The notes: generated from the sequence alone by a model not told the origin. Numbered from the stretch's first letter, positions 6,942 to 16,795 are shown. The stretch: 64,000 nucleotides of DNA from Caballeronia sordidicola (GCF_001544455.2 NZ_FCOC02000022.1:34272-98271), one strand, 5' to 3'. Translations and numbers: made by a program.

Positions 6942-9167
6942 ATGAGCGTCACCACGTCGGGATTGCAGTCGAAGTCGAGCCGTAGCAGCGTACGTCATGC
7001 CATCGAAACGATCAGTTCGATGCGCTTTGCCATCGCGTTGCTCGTGATTCTTGCGATAGCGAGCATTATCGGGACCGTGCTTACGCAAGAAGATCCCTAC
7101 CCGAATTACGTCAATCAGTTCGGTCCGTTCTGGGCCGATATTTTCCGCGGCCTGAGCCTCTACAACGTGTACAGCGCGTGGTGGTTCATGCTGATCCTGA
7201 TCTTCCTGGTGATATCGGTGTCGCTGTGCGTGATCCGCAACGGCCCGAAGATGATCGCGGACATGAAAAGCTGGAAGGATCGGGTGCGCGAAGGAAGCCT
7301 GCGCGCGTTCCATCACAAGGGCGAGTATCCGCCGGTGCCGGATTCGCGCGCCGAGACCGCCGCAAAGCTGCAACGGCTTTCCGGCAAGATGGGCTACAAG
7401 TTCAGGACGCTGGAGACGGAAAGCGGCGCCACGCTGATCGCGGCGAAGCGCGGCGCGTTGACCAAGCTCGGTTATATCTCGGCGCATCTGGCGATCGTGG
7501 TGATCTGTATTGGTGGTCTGCTCGACAGCAACCTGCCCATCAAGCTGCAGATGTGGCTCTTCAACAAGACGCCGATTGCGTCGAACGAAGTGATCAATGA
7601 CATTCCGGTGTCTCATCGGTTGTCGGCGTCCAATCCTACGTTTCGTGGTTACGCCTGGGTGCCCGAAGGGCAGCACGTTGCGACCGCGATCCTGAATCAG
7701 CAGGACGGCTCGCTCATCCAAGACCTGCCGTTTTCGATCCAACTCGATAAATTCATCGTCGACTACTACTCGACGGGCATGCCGAAGCTGTTCGCGAGCG
7801 ATATCGTGGTGATCGATCATGCGACCGGCAAGCGCATTCCGGCGCGCGTCGAAGTGAACAAGCCGTTCACCTACGACAACATTTCCATCTATCAATCGAG
7901 CTTTCAGGATGGCGGCTCGAAACTCTCCATGACCGCCTGGCCCATGTCCGGCGCCAGCACGAAAACGGTGCCGTTCGAAGGCGCGATTGGCGGCACGGCG
8001 CCAATGAGCCCGCAGATCATTGGCGGGAATGGCGAAAGCGTCGAGTTCACCGACTTTCGCGCGATCAACGTCGAAAACATTACTGATGGCAACGGCACCA
8101 TCGACGCACGCGGCGTAGGCAAGACGCAAACGCTGCGCGATGCATTCGACGAACGGCTCGGCTCCGGCGCGAAGACCTCGCGGCCAACGGATTTGCGCAA
8201 CGTGGGACCATCGGTGCAATACAAGGTGCGCGGCACGGACGGCCAGGCGCGCGAGTTCAACAACTACATGCTGCCCGTCGACGTTCAAGGCCAGCCGATG
8301 TTCCTCGCCGGCATGCGCCTGAGCCCGAACGATCCGTTCCGCTACCTGCGCATTCCCGCCGACGAACAAAGCTCGATCAAACAATGGATGAACCTGCGCG
8401 CCGCGCTGGAAACGCCGGCCATGCGGGCGGAAGCCGCGCGTCGTTTCGCGCAGCGCTCCGTGCCCGAAGCCAACGCGGATTTGCAGAAGCATCTGGAAGA
8501 AAGCGCGTTGCGCGTGCTGAATCTGTTCGCGGGCTCCGATGAAAGCGGCGCGGCGGCGCAGCCCGGCGCGACGGTCGGCGGATTCCAGGCGATCGCGGGT
8601 TTCATCGATAAATCGGTGCCCAAAGGCGAGCAGGAAAAGGCGGCGGGCTTATTGTTGCGCATGCTGGAAGGCGCGACATGGGACTTGTGGCAAATTTCGC
8701 GCGCGCAAAATGGCATGCCCGAAGCGCACGCGGATGCGAAAAACACGCAGTTCGTGCAGTCATCGATCAATGCGCTTTCCGACAGCTTTCTGTATGGCGC
8801 GCCTGTTTTCCTGCAACTGGATTCCTTCAAGCAGATCCAGGCGTCCGTGTTCCAGTTGACGCGCGCACCGGGTAAAAAAGTGGTGTATCTTGGCAGCCTC
8901 CTGCTCGTACTCGGCATTTTCTCGATGTTTTACGTACGGGAACGCCGTCTCTGGTTCTGGCTCAAAGACTCGACAACGGGCGGCACCAGCGTATTGATGG
9001 CAATGTCCACCGCGCGGCGGACACTCGATTTCGAGAAGGAATTCGCGCAAACGCGTGACGCAATAGGCGCGGCGCTTGGCGTCAAATCGCAGCCGGCGGC
9101 GGTATTGTCATCGCCGGAAACGCCTACGGACGTCAAGTCCAGCGGCCCGCACGATTCAACCCGGTAA
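6942..9167 (+). CDS. resB: Cytochrome c biogenesis protein ResB (CcsB)
   Basis: One half of the System II (Ccs/Res) cytochrome c synthetase, which exports heme and ligates it to CXXCH apocytochromes outside the inner membrane. 741 residues; GGAG stands 5 nt before the ATG. Membrane segments are visible near residues 27-48 (FAIALLVILAIASIIGTVL), 75-95, 180-200 and about 640-660, with a large periplasmic domain between the third and fourth, as in the family. ccsA starts 4 bases after the stop, so the two synthetase halves are co-translated. Confidence 0.93.
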   Translation: MSVTTSGLQSKSSRSSVRHAIETISSMRFAIALLVILAIASIIGTVLTQEDPYPNYVNQFGPFWADIFRGLSLYNVYSAWWFMLILIFLVISVSLCVIRNGPKMIADMKSWKDRVREGSLRAFHHKGEYPPVPDSRAETAAKLQRLSGKMGYKFRTLETESGATLIAAKRGALTKLGYISAHLAIVVICIGGLLDSNLPIKLQMWLFNKTPIASNEVINDIPVSHRLSASNPTFRGYAWVPEGQHVATAILNQQDGSLIQDLPFSIQLDKFIVDYYSTGMPKLFASDIVVIDHATGKRIPARVEVNKPFTYDNISIYQSSFQDGGSKLSMTAWPMSGASTKTVPFEGAIGGTAPMSPQIIGGNGESVEFTDFRAINVENITDGNGTIDARGVGKTQTLRDAFDERLGSGAKTSRPTDLRNVGPSVQYKVRGTDGQAREFNNYMLPVDVQGQPMFLAGMRLSPNDPFRYLRIPADEQSSIKQWMNLRAALETPAMRAEAARRFAQRSVPEANADLQKHLEESALRVLNLFAGSDESGAAAQPGATVGGFQAIAGFIDKSVPKGEQEKAAGLLLRMLEGATWDLWQISRAQNGMPEAHADAKNTQFVQSSINALSDSFLYGAPVFLQLDSFKQIQASVFQLTRAPGKKVVYLGSLLLVLGIFSMFYVRERRLWFWLKDSTTGGTSVLMAMSTARRTLDFEKEFAQTRDAIGAALGVKSQPAAVLSSPETPTDVKSSGPHDSTR

Positions 9168-9171
9168 GAAC

Positions 9172-10374
9172 ATGGACCTCACACAAGCCTCTTCGCAGTC
9201 AAAACAGGCGCAACAGCGCGCGGGCAAGGTGCCTGTCGATTCCGACCTGTTCGACGAACGGCCGTTTCTCAAGCGTCTCGGTCTGACCGATTGGCTATTC
9301 GCGCTCGCGATGGTCGCCGGCGCGGGTTTCGCGCTGTATCGGTACTACCCGTACATGAATTACTACGACAAGCTGGTGCTCTGCGCCGCCGTGCCCACGT
9401 TCGTGGTGCTCGGATGGCGCTGGAAACCGGTGCGGCTGCTGATTGCGTGCATTGCGTTGCTGTCGTTGTCGTCGTTGCAGCTTTATCACTCAGATCTCGC
9501 TCGCGCCGATACCAATTTCTTCCTCAAGTATTTCCTGTCCAGCCAGTCGGCCATCTTGTGGATGAGTGCGCTGCTCGTCATTGCCACCGTGTTCTACTGG
9601 ATCGGACTGGTCACGCGCTCGGCGACCGGCGGCGCGATCGGCTCGAAGATGACCTGGGTCGCGATGCTGATGGGCTTTACCGGCCTGATGGTGCGCTGGT
9701 ACGAGTCGTATCTGATCGGCTCGGACGTGGGCCATATTCCCATTTCGAACCTGTACGAAGTGTTCGTGCTGTTCTGTCTGATTACGTCGCTGTTCTATTT
9801 GTATTACGAAGAGCACTACAGCACGCGCGCCATGGGCGCGTTCGTGCTGCTCGTAATCAGCGCGGCCGTTGGTTTCCTGATGTGGTATTCGATTGCCCGC
9901 GACGCGCAGCAAATCCAGCCGCTCGTGCCCGCGCTGCAAAGCTGGTGGATGAAGATCCACGTGCCGGCCAATTTCATCGGATATGGCAGTTTTGCGCTCG
10001 CGGCAATGGTTGGCGTGGCGTATCTGGTCAAGGAACGTGGCATTCTGGCTGATCGCCTGCCGTCGCTGGAAGTGCTCGACGACGTCATGTACAAGTCGAT
10101 TGCCGTCGGTTTCGCGTTTTTTACGATCGCGACCATCCTGGGCGCATTGTGGGCCGCTGAAGCCTGGGGCGGCTACTGGAGCTGGGATCCGAAGGAAACG
10201 TGGGCGCTGATCGTCTGGCTGAATTACGCCGCGTGGCTGCATATGCGGCTGATGAAGGGCTTGCGCGGCTCGGTTGCCGCCTGGTGGGCGCTCACGGGTC
10301 TGCTGGTCACCACTTTCGCTTTTCTCGGCGTGAATATGTTCCTTTCAGGGCTTCATAGCTACGGCAAGCTGTAA
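9172..10374 (+). CDS. ccsA: Cytochrome c biogenesis protein CcsA (ResC)
   Basis: Heme-handling half of the System II synthetase. 400 residues from the ATG at 9172; the longer open frame runs back inside resB and is not used. The WWD heme-binding motif WGGYWSWDPKETW is seen near residues 331-343, with conserved His in transmembrane helices either side (for example MKIHVPANF and LSGLHSYGKL). About eight membrane segments follow a short cytosolic N-terminus. The operon ends at the terminator just downstream. System II rather than the Ccm system is standard for Burkholderiaceae. Confidence 0.95.
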   Translation: MDLTQASSQSKQAQQRAGKVPVDSDLFDERPFLKRLGLTDWLFALAMVAGAGFALYRYYPYMNYYDKLVLCAAVPTFVVLGWRWKPVRLLIACIALLSLSSLQLYHSDLARADTNFFLKYFLSSQSAILWMSALLVIATVFYWIGLVTRSATGGAIGSKMTWVAMLMGFTGLMVRWYESYLIGSDVGHIPISNLYEVFVLFCLITSLFYLYYEEHYSTRAMGAFVLLVISAAVGFLMWYSIARDAQQIQPLVPALQSWWMKIHVPANFIGYGSFALAAMVGVAYLVKERGILADRLPSLEVLDDVMYKSIAVGFAFFTIATILGALWAAEAWGGYWSWDPKETWALIVWLNYAAWLHMRLMKGLRGSVAAWWALTGLLVTTFAFLGVNMFLSGLHSYGKL

Positions 10375-10406
10375 CATTTGCCTTTAATTGCGCTTAAGCA
10401 CCGTTT

Positions 10407-10445
10407 AAAAACCGCCATGCATACTTTGCTGGCGGTTTTTTTTTT
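10407..10445 (+). terminator. Terminator of resB-ccsA
   Basis: AAAAACCGCCA (10407-10417) pairs with TGGCGGTTTTT (10430-10440), 12-nt loop, ten T in a row. Confidence 0.93.
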
Positions 10446-10545
10446 GATCGAGCGGAATAGGTGAAACCGTTTTGGTGTTTGTCACGAATATAGCTAGTAC
10501 GGCGGCCGCGCTCATGCTGGGCGTCATGCGTTTAGGAGCATCGAG

Positions 10546-11535
10546 ATGTTGATCAAACACAAAGGCCGGCTTTTCGGCGACGAAATTCCCCGAAGCGAAA
10601 TTACGCCGCGTGCGTTTTTCGAGAATCGTCGCCGCGTGCTGAAAGCTGCAGGTGCGCTCGCGGCCACTGGATTAGCCGGTCTCAGCGGCGAAGCGTTCGC
10701 GACAATGACATCGCCCGATGCAAAGGGCCAGAAGCTCACGGCAGCCACGAACACGAAGTTCGTCCCCATGGACAAGGTCACGCCGCTGAAGGACATCACA
10801 AGCTACAACAATTTCTACGAATTCGGCACGGACAAGGGCGATCCAGCGCAGAACGCGCATTCGCTGCGGCCGCGGCCGTGGAAGATTTCGGTGGAAGGCG
10901 AAGTCAAGAACGCGAAGGTGTATGACATCGATGAAATCCTGAAGCTCGCGCCGCTCGAAGAGCGTATCTACAGGCTGCGCTGCGTGGAAGGCTGGTCAAT
11001 GGTGATCCCGTGGATCGGCATTCCGCTTGCCGAGATCGTCAGGCGCGCGCAGCCCACGGGCAACGCCAAGTACGTGCAATTCATCTCGCTCGCCGATCCG
11101 TCGCAAATGCCGGGCTTGTCCACGCCGATTCTCGACTGGCCGTACTCGGAAGGGTTGCGCATGGACGAAGCCATGAATCCGCTGACGTTGTTGACGGTCG
11201 GTTTATATGGCGAAGTCCTGCCAAATCAGAATGGCGCGCCGGTGCGGGTTGTCGTGCCATGGAAGTACGGTTTCAAGAGCGCAAAGTCGCTGGTGAAAAT
11301 CCGCTTTGTCGAAAAGGAACCGAAGACGAGCTGGAACGAATACGCTCCTGCCGAGTACGGCTTTTACTCGAACGTGAATCCGAACGTAGATCACCCGCGA
11401 TGGAGCCAGGCAACCGAGCGGCGCATTGGCGAAGACGGATTTTTCACGCCGAAGCGCAAGACGTTGATGTTCAACGGTTACGGCGACCAGGTTGCATCGC
11501 TTTATCAGGGCATGAATCTGAAGGCGAACTTTTAA
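10546..11535 (+). CDS. msrP: Protein-methionine-sulfoxide reductase catalytic subunit MsrP
   Basis: Periplasmic molybdopterin enzyme that reduces methionine sulfoxide residues in envelope proteins damaged by oxidants such as hypochlorite. 329 residues; AGGAG stands before the ATG. A twin-arginine signal (NRRRVLKAAGALAATG, residues 28-43) sends the folded cofactor-loaded enzyme through the Tat system, whose genes lie at the far end of this window. The Mo-ligating Cys is residue 146 in LRCVEGWSMVIPW, the sulfite-oxidase-fold signature. It partners with the membrane heme protein MsrQ, encoded 10 bases downstream. Confidence 0.95.
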   Translation: MLIKHKGRLFGDEIPRSEITPRAFFENRRRVLKAAGALAATGLAGLSGEAFATMTSPDAKGQKLTAATNTKFVPMDKVTPLKDITSYNNFYEFGTDKGDPAQNAHSLRPRPWKISVEGEVKNAKVYDIDEILKLAPLEERIYRLRCVEGWSMVIPWIGIPLAEIVRRAQPTGNAKYVQFISLADPSQMPGLSTPILDWPYSEGLRMDEAMNPLTLLTVGLYGEVLPNQNGAPVRVVVPWKYGFKSAKSLVKIRFVEKEPKTSWNEYAPAEYGFYSNVNPNVDHPRWSQATERRIGEDGFFTPKRKTLMFNGYGDQVASLYQGMNLKANF

Positions 11536-11545
11536 GGAGCAACGG

Positions 11546-12217
11546 ATGGCTTCGGCTTCCGATGTAAAGCGCCGGCCGGCCGCACGCGTGGCCGCGCCGG
11601 CCGCAAAAACGAACTGGATCGGGCCGGTGAAGATAGCCGTGTTCCTGGGCGGTTTATATCCGCTTGCGCGCATTGTCCTGCTTGGATTCACAGGCGGCCT
11701 GGGCGCGAATCCAATCGAGTTCATCACGCGCTCGACAGGTCTCTGGACGCTCGTTTTCCTGTGTATCACGCTCGCCGTGACGCCGGTTCGCCGGTTGACC
11801 GGACTCAACGCGCTGCTGCGCTTTCGGCGCATGCTCGGGTTGTTCGCGTTCTTCTACGTCGTGCTGCATTTCACGACCTACATCTGGTTCGACAAATGGT
11901 TCGATGTCTTCGCAATCCTGAAGGACATCGCCAAGCGGCCGTTCATCATGGTCGGCTTCGCGGCGTTCGTGCTGCTGATTCCGCTCGCGATCACGTCGCC
12001 GAAAGCCATGGTCAGGAAACTTGGCCGGCGCTGGCAGACGCTGCATAAGCTGATTTATCCGATCGCCGCGCTCGCCATCCTGCATTTCTGGTGGATGAAA
12101 GCGGGCAAGCACGACCTGATCTTGCCAAAGATCTACGGCGCTATTGTGGTGGTGTTGCTGGCGTGGCGCGTGGTTGTCTGGCTGCGGTCGATGATGGCGA
12201 AAGGCCGCGCTGCCTGA
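11546..12217 (+). CDS. msrQ: Protein-methionine-sulfoxide reductase heme-binding subunit MsrQ
   Basis: Inner-membrane b-type heme protein that passes quinol electrons to MsrP. 223 residues; AAGGAGCAACGG leads directly to the ATG. Six membrane segments of the ferric-reductase-like fold are visible, with candidate heme His in VLHFTTYIWF, TLHKLIYPIAALAILHFWW. The N-terminus has a short basic/Ala-rich extension before the first helix. The two-gene msrPQ unit is co-transcribed. Confidence 0.93.
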   Translation: MASASDVKRRPAARVAAPAAKTNWIGPVKIAVFLGGLYPLARIVLLGFTGGLGANPIEFITRSTGLWTLVFLCITLAVTPVRRLTGLNALLRFRRMLGLFAFFYVVLHFTTYIWFDKWFDVFAILKDIAKRPFIMVGFAAFVLLIPLAITSPKAMVRKLGRRWQTLHKLIYPIAALAILHFWWMKAGKHDLILPKIYGAIVVVLLAWRVVVWLRSMMAKGRAA

Positions 12218-12252
12218 CATGGCAGATGCACTGCCGATGCTTTGAGAAGCAA

Positions 12253-12290
12253 AAAGGGCGGCGCTTTGAATGGCACCGCCCTTTGTTTTT
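12253..12290. terminator. Bidirectional terminator between msrQ and lysA
   Basis: AAAGGGCGG (12253-12261) pairs with CCGCCCTTT (12276-12284), loop 14 nt. T-runs exist on both strands (TTTGTTTTTT on plus, TTTTTGC on minus). It lies between convergent genes. Confidence 0.88.
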
Positions 12291-12312
12291 TGACTGGTTG
12301 GACCCCGGCGAT

Positions 12313-13575
12313 TCAATCCGGAAAGATCGACTCGCCAGCAAACAAGTTCTTCACTTCTTCCCGTTCGCGCACGAGTCGCGCACGCTCGTGATCGACCATG
12401 ACTTCGGCGGCTCGCGGGCGCGTGTTGTAGTTCGAACTCATCGTGAAACCATACGCGCCGGCCGAGAAAATCGCGAGCAGATCGCCTTGCTCGATTGCAA
12501 GCGAGCGATCTTTCCCTAACCAGTCGCCGCTTTCGCAAACGGGACCGACCACGTCGTAGACTGCCGCTTTCGCCCCGCTTTTTGCCACCGCTTCAATGCG
12601 ATGAAAAGCCTGATACATCGCGGGACGGGCGAGGTCGTTCATGGCGGCATCGACGATTGCGAAGTTCTTCTCCGCGCCCGGCTTCAGATACTCCACGCGG
12701 GTGAGCAACAATCCCGCATTCCCGACCAGCGAGCGGCCCGGCTCGAAATACACTTCGCGATGACCATGTCCGCGCTGCTCGATGTGCCCGAGCACCGCGC
12801 GCACGAATTCGCCGATAGGCGGCGGCGTTTCGTCGTCGTACGTGATGCCGAGACCACCGCCGACATCGACATGATGAATCGTGGCGCCATCGGCTTCGAT
12901 TTGCTCGACAAGCTCAAGCAACTTGTCTACGGCATCGAGATACGGGCTCACTTCCGTGATCTGCGAACCGATATGGCAGTCGATGCCGATCACATGCAGA
13001 TTCGACATGGCGGCGGCCTGCGCGTAGGTCGCGCGGGCGTCGCTGAATGCGACACCGAACTTGTTCGACTTCAGGCCCGTGGAAATGTACGGATGCGTCT
13101 TGGCGTCGACGTCGGGATTCACTCGCAGCGAAACCGGCGCTTTTTTGCCGGCTGCCTTCGCGACTTCGTTGAGCGCGTGCAATTCGGGGATCGATTCGAC
13201 GTTGAAGCACTTCACGCCGGCGTCGAGCGCCTCGCGCATCTCCGTCACCGACTTTCCTACACCTGAAAACACGGTGTTTTCCGCCTTGCCGCCTGCAGCC
13301 AGCACGCGCGCCAGTTCCCCCGACGATACGATGTCGAAGCCCGCGCCCAATCGAGCAAACACGTTCAACACGGCGAGATTGCTGTTCGCTTTCACCGCGA
13401 CGTGAATGGTCGCGCGCCGGCCTTTGCAGGCATTGGCGTAAGCTTGATACGCGTCTGTCAACGCACTGCGCGAATAAACATACAGGGGTGTGCCGAACTG
13501 CTCGGCCAGCGATGCCGCCGAAACGCCTTCGACTTGGAGCACGCCGTCGGCGCGCGAGAACACGGATTGAGTCAT
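12313..13575 (-). CDS. lysA: Diaminopimelate decarboxylase
   Basis: PLP enzyme that converts meso-diaminopimelate to L-lysine, the last step of lysine synthesis. 420 residues, full length. The PLP-binding lysine is K62 in HVAVKANSN. Also present are HIGSQI, the substrate/PLP-phosphate loop VDVGGGLG, EPGRSLVGNAG and the CESGD motif that completes the neighbouring active site in the dimer. It is preceded by the lipoprotein gene lptM, 63 bases away on the same strand, an arrangement common in proteobacteria (lptM-lysA). Confidence 0.96.
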   Translation of the reverse strand: MTQSVFSRADGVLQVEGVSAASLAEQFGTPLYVYSRSALTDAYQAYANACKGRRATIHVAVKANSNLAVLNVFARLGAGFDIVSSGELARVLAAGGKAENTVFSGVGKSVTEMREALDAGVKCFNVESIPELHALNEVAKAAGKKAPVSLRVNPDVDAKTHPYISTGLKSNKFGVAFSDARATYAQAAAMSNLHVIGIDCHIGSQITEVSPYLDAVDKLLELVEQIEADGATIHHVDVGGGLGITYDDETPPPIGEFVRAVLGHIEQRGHGHREVYFEPGRSLVGNAGLLLTRVEYLKPGAEKNFAIVDAAMNDLARPAMYQAFHRIEAVAKSGAKAAVYDVVGPVCESGDWLGKDRSLAIEQGDLLAIFSAGAYGFTMSSNYNTRPRAAEVMVDHERARLVREREEVKNLFAGESIFPD

Positions 13576-13638
13576 GAGTTTTCTGGTCCGGCTGGCGTGC
13601 TTGACTGGTATATGCCGCCCAACGCGGCGAGGCGAGAT

Positions 13639-13953
13639 TCAGTAGCCGGATGACGCGGCCTTGGGCGCGGCGGCTGACGCCGGTACTGGCGCGGACGGTT
13701 TCAGGTTCTCGTCAGGCGAAAGCGAAAGCGCCTGGCCGGAAGTGTCCGGGACGTCGCCGGTGTCGACAGACGACGCAGCAGCCGGTGCAACGGCACTGCT
13801 TGCGGGCAACGGTTGCATGCTGGCGGGACGTGGCGGAATGGGCGGAGTGGCGGGCAAATAAAGCGGTCCGCGCTGACCGCACGCGGCGAGCAGCGTTCCG
13901 GCTGAAATGGCCAAAGCCGCTACAATCGCGCTCATCCTGAAGACGACTTGCAT
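13639..13953 (-). CDS. lptM: LPS assembly lipoprotein LptM (YifL family)
   Basis: Small outer-membrane lipoprotein. In E. coli LptM helps the LptD/E translocon form its correct disulfides. 104 residues from the ATG at 13953, with AGGGA 5 nt before. A lipobox LLAAC places the modified Cys at residue 25. It is followed by GQRGPLYLP, the signature of the family. The rest is a low-complexity Pro/Ala/Ser tail with no fold that I can name, longer than in E. coli. It is upstream of lysA, and divergent from cyaY with only 35 bases between. Confidence 0.85.
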   Translation of the reverse strand: MQVVFRMSAIVAALAISAGTLLAACGQRGPLYLPATPPIPPRPASMQPLPASSAVAPAAASSVDTGDVPDTSGQALSLSPDENLKPSAPVPASAAAPKAASSGY

Positions 13954-13988
13954 CACTGTCCCTGAATAATTAATCGACGGAGTTTAGC

Positions 13989-14306
13989 ATGACCGACAAC
14001 GAATACCTGACGCTCGCCGAGGCTGCGCTGGCGGCCATCGAGCGGGATGTGGACGGCCTCGACGCCGACGTGGAATTCGAGCGCAGCGGCAATGTTTTGA
14101 CACTGGAATTCGAAAATCGCACGAAGCTGATCGTCAATTTGCAGCCGCCGATGCAAGAGTTGTGGCTCGCGGCGAAATCAGGTGGTTTTCACTACAAATA
14201 TGTGGATGGCGCGTGGCGCAACACGCGTGATGGCAGCGAGTTCTTCGAGGCGCTCAGCCAGTACGCAAGCGAACAGGCCGGTGAGCCGATCCGCTTTTCA
14301 GCCTGA
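13989..14306 (+). CDS. cyaY: Frataxin-like iron-binding protein CyaY
   Basis: Bacterial frataxin, which binds iron and modulates the IscS/IscU iron-sulfur assembly rate. 105 residues. An acidic first helix (TDNEYLTLAEAALAAIERDV) and second acidic patch (DGLDADVEFE) give the iron-binding surface. The conserved QPPMQELWLAAKSGGFHY core with the frataxin Trp follows. Full length, no anomalies. The shared short spacer with lptM means that the two promoters overlap or that one is far upstream. Confidence 0.93.
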   Translation: MTDNEYLTLAEAALAAIERDVDGLDADVEFERSGNVLTLEFENRTKLIVNLQPPMQELWLAAKSGGFHYKYVDGAWRNTRDGSEFFEALSQYASEQAGEPIRFSA

Positions 14307-14327
14307 CGCTTTTCAGTCCGATTTTGA

Positions 14328-14359
14328 GCCTGAGCCAGGTCGCGACCGGAAGCTCAGGC
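14328..14359. repeat. Inverted repeat between convergent cyaY and mrcA
   Basis: GCCTGAGC (14328-14335) pairs with GCTCAGGC (14352-14359); the loop contains a second palindrome, GGTCGCGACC. There is no T-run on either side, so it may be a weak terminator or a transcript-end stabiliser. Confidence 0.4.
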
Positions 14360-14377
14360 CGGCGCATCTTCGCGCTT

Positions 14378-16795
14378 TCAATTACCGCCCTTGAACAGAT
14401 TCATGATGTCCTGCTTTTCCTGCTCGCCGACCTGAGGCGCGGGCGCGGCAGCCACGCCGGGTGAAGTGCCGCTGGCGCTTTCCGGCGCAGCCTGGCTCAC
14501 GCCGATAGTTGCGACAAACCCGTGTCCCGGCGTGAGATCATCGAAGTACAGTTCGCCGCCAAGCGACACCACATCGGGCGGCATGCTCGACTTGTATTCC
14601 GGCACGTCGCGCAATGCCCGGCTCATGTAGTCCATCCACACGGGCAGCGCGAGACCACCGCCTGTTTCCTTGTCGCCGAGACTGCGCGGCGAGTCGTAGC
14701 CAATCCACGCAATCGCCACCAGCGAATGCTGATACCCGGCGAACCATGCGTCGTGCGAGTCGTTGGTCGTCCCTGTCTTTCCGGCCAGATCCGTGCGCTT
14801 CAACTGGTTCGTGCGCGCGCCCGTGCCGCGTTGCGCCACACTTTGCAGAAGGCTGTTCATCACGTACGCGTTGCGCGGCGTAATGGCGAGCGGTGCGCTT
14901 TCGCCAGCGACCAGCGGTTGCGGGTGCGAGACGACCGCGCCGCGCGGGTCGGTGATATCGGCGATCAAATACGGATTCACGCGATACCCGCCATTCGCAA
15001 ACACGGAATAACCCGTCGCCATTTGCAGCGGCGTGACCTGGCCGGCGCCGAGGGCCATCGGCAGATAGGCGGGCTGGCGCGCGGCGTCGAATCCGAACTT
15101 CGTCACATAGCCTTGCGCGTACTTTGTGCCGATGTTGTTCAGGATGCGGATGGACACCAGGTTTTTCGACTTCATCAGCGCGGTACGCATGGGCATTGGG
15201 CCGTCGAAACCGCCGCCGTAGTTCTTCGGTTCCCACGCCTGGCCGCCGGTTTCGCCGGCGCTGAAGTAAAGCGGCGCGTCGTTGATGATGGTCGCCGGCG
15301 ACAAACCTTTTTCCAGCGACGCCGAATAAATGAACGGCTTGAAGCTCGAACCCGGCTGGCGCCACGCCTGCGTGACATGGTTGAACTTGTTCTTGTTGAA
15401 ATCGAAGCCGCCGACCAGCGCGCGGATCGCACCGTCCTGCGGCACGATGGAAACAAACGCGCCTTCGACCTGCGGCAACTGCGTGATGACCCAATTGTCT
15501 TCGTCGTTTTTCATCAGGCGCACAATGGCGCCCGAGCGCAGGCGCTGGCTGGGTTGCGCCCGCGTGCTCAGTGCGCTCGCGACAAACCGAAGGTCATTGC
15601 CTTGAATCGTCGCCACATTGCCATCGATAAAACTTGCCTTTACCTGCTTCACATTTGCCGACGTGACGACAGCAGCAACAATCTCGCCGTTGTCCGGATG
15701 GTCGACAAGGGCGTCGTCAATGGCCTGTTCGCGATCGTCGGGATCGCTTGGCAAGTCGATATACCCTTCCGGCCCGCGATATCCATGCCGATGTTCATAA
15801 TCCATCAGGCCTTTTCGCACGGCGCGATAGGCGGCGTCCTGATCGGCTGAGTCGATGGTTGTCACCACGTTGAGGCCAAGCGTATAAGCCTCTTCCCGAT
15901 ACTGCGCGTACATCATCTGGCGAACCATTTCAGCCACGTATTCGGCGTGCACGCTGAACTCGCGTCCCGCGCCCTTCACGACCAACGGTTGCCGTGCTGC
16001 GTCGTCGTACTGCTCGCGCGTGATGTAGTGCAACTCGTACATGCGCTCGAGAATGTATTGCTGGCGAACCTTCGCGCGCTTGGGATTGACGACCGGGTTG
16101 TACGCCGACGGCGCTTTAGGCAGGCCGGCGAGCATGGCGGCTTCGGCCAGCGTGATGTCCTTGATGTCCTTGCCGAAATAAACCCGGGCGGCGCTTGCGA
16201 AACCGTACGCGCGTTGTCCCAGGTAAATCTGGTTCATATAGACCTCGAGAATCTGGTCCTTGGTCAGCGCGCGCTCGATCTTGTATGCGAGCAGCATTTC
16301 ATAAATCTTGCGGGTGTAGGTCTTTTCGCTAGACAGAAAGAAGTTGCGCGCCACTTGCATGGTGATCGTGCTGGCGCCCTGGGATGCGTGGCCGTTTGTC
16401 AACGCAACCGTGCCCGCGCGAAGGATGCCCGTCAGGTCGACGCCGCCATGGTCGTAGAACCGGGCGTCCTCGATGGCGAGCACCGCTTTTTTAAGATAGT
16501 CCGGTACGTCCTGGATGCGCACGACACTGCGCCGTTCTTCGCCAAATTCGCCGATCAGCACGTGATCTGCGGTGTACACCCGCAGCGGCACTTTCGGGCG
16601 GTAGTCGGTGAGCGCGTCGAGCGACGGCAGGTTCGGCTGCGCGACGACCAGCGCATAGCCCAGCACGAGTATGGCGCTGGCGATCAATCCGACAATGCAG
16701 ATGACCAGCCCGAGCAGGAACCTGATCCAGAGCGGACGGCGCTTGGCGGGTTCGGACTGACGGGACGGCGGGGACGACGGAGACTGAGATTGCAT
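14378..16795 (-). CDS. mrcA: Penicillin-binding protein 1A
   Basis: Bifunctional class A PBP: polymerises lipid II glycan strands and cross-links the stem peptides. 805 residues from the ATG at 16795; a GTG at 16852 would add 19 residues that the family does not need. In order: a cytosolic Pro/Ser-rich start, one membrane helix (about 27-50), the GT51 glycosyltransferase domain (EDARFYDHGG, GASTITMQVARN, KRKIYE-like RKIYEMLLAYKIE), an OB-like insert, then the transpeptidase domain with SxxK in PGSSFKPF, SxN in SKN and KTG in AGKTGTTND. It is divergent from the pilus-like cluster, the same neighbour as in enterics. Confidence 0.96.
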   Translation of the reverse strand: MQSQSPSSPPSRQSEPAKRRPLWIRFLLGLVICIVGLIASAILVLGYALVVAQPNLPSLDALTDYRPKVPLRVYTADHVLIGEFGEERRSVVRIQDVPDYLKKAVLAIEDARFYDHGGVDLTGILRAGTVALTNGHASQGASTITMQVARNFFLSSEKTYTRKIYEMLLAYKIERALTKDQILEVYMNQIYLGQRAYGFASAARVYFGKDIKDITLAEAAMLAGLPKAPSAYNPVVNPKRAKVRQQYILERMYELHYITREQYDDAARQPLVVKGAGREFSVHAEYVAEMVRQMMYAQYREEAYTLGLNVVTTIDSADQDAAYRAVRKGLMDYEHRHGYRGPEGYIDLPSDPDDREQAIDDALVDHPDNGEIVAAVVTSANVKQVKASFIDGNVATIQGNDLRFVASALSTRAQPSQRLRSGAIVRLMKNDEDNWVITQLPQVEGAFVSIVPQDGAIRALVGGFDFNKNKFNHVTQAWRQPGSSFKPFIYSASLEKGLSPATIINDAPLYFSAGETGGQAWEPKNYGGGFDGPMPMRTALMKSKNLVSIRILNNIGTKYAQGYVTKFGFDAARQPAYLPMALGAGQVTPLQMATGYSVFANGGYRVNPYLIADITDPRGAVVSHPQPLVAGESAPLAITPRNAYVMNSLLQSVAQRGTGARTNQLKRTDLAGKTGTTNDSHDAWFAGYQHSLVAIAWIGYDSPRSLGDKETGGGLALPVWMDYMSRALRDVPEYKSSMPPDVVSLGGELYFDDLTPGHGFVATIGVSQAAPESASGTSPGVAAAPAPQVGEQEKQDIMNLFKGGN

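Noticed and set aside
6927..8492. 521-codon minus-strand open frame opposite resB
   Set aside because: Antisense shadow; the real gene is on the plus strand with membrane segments and a ribosome binding site.
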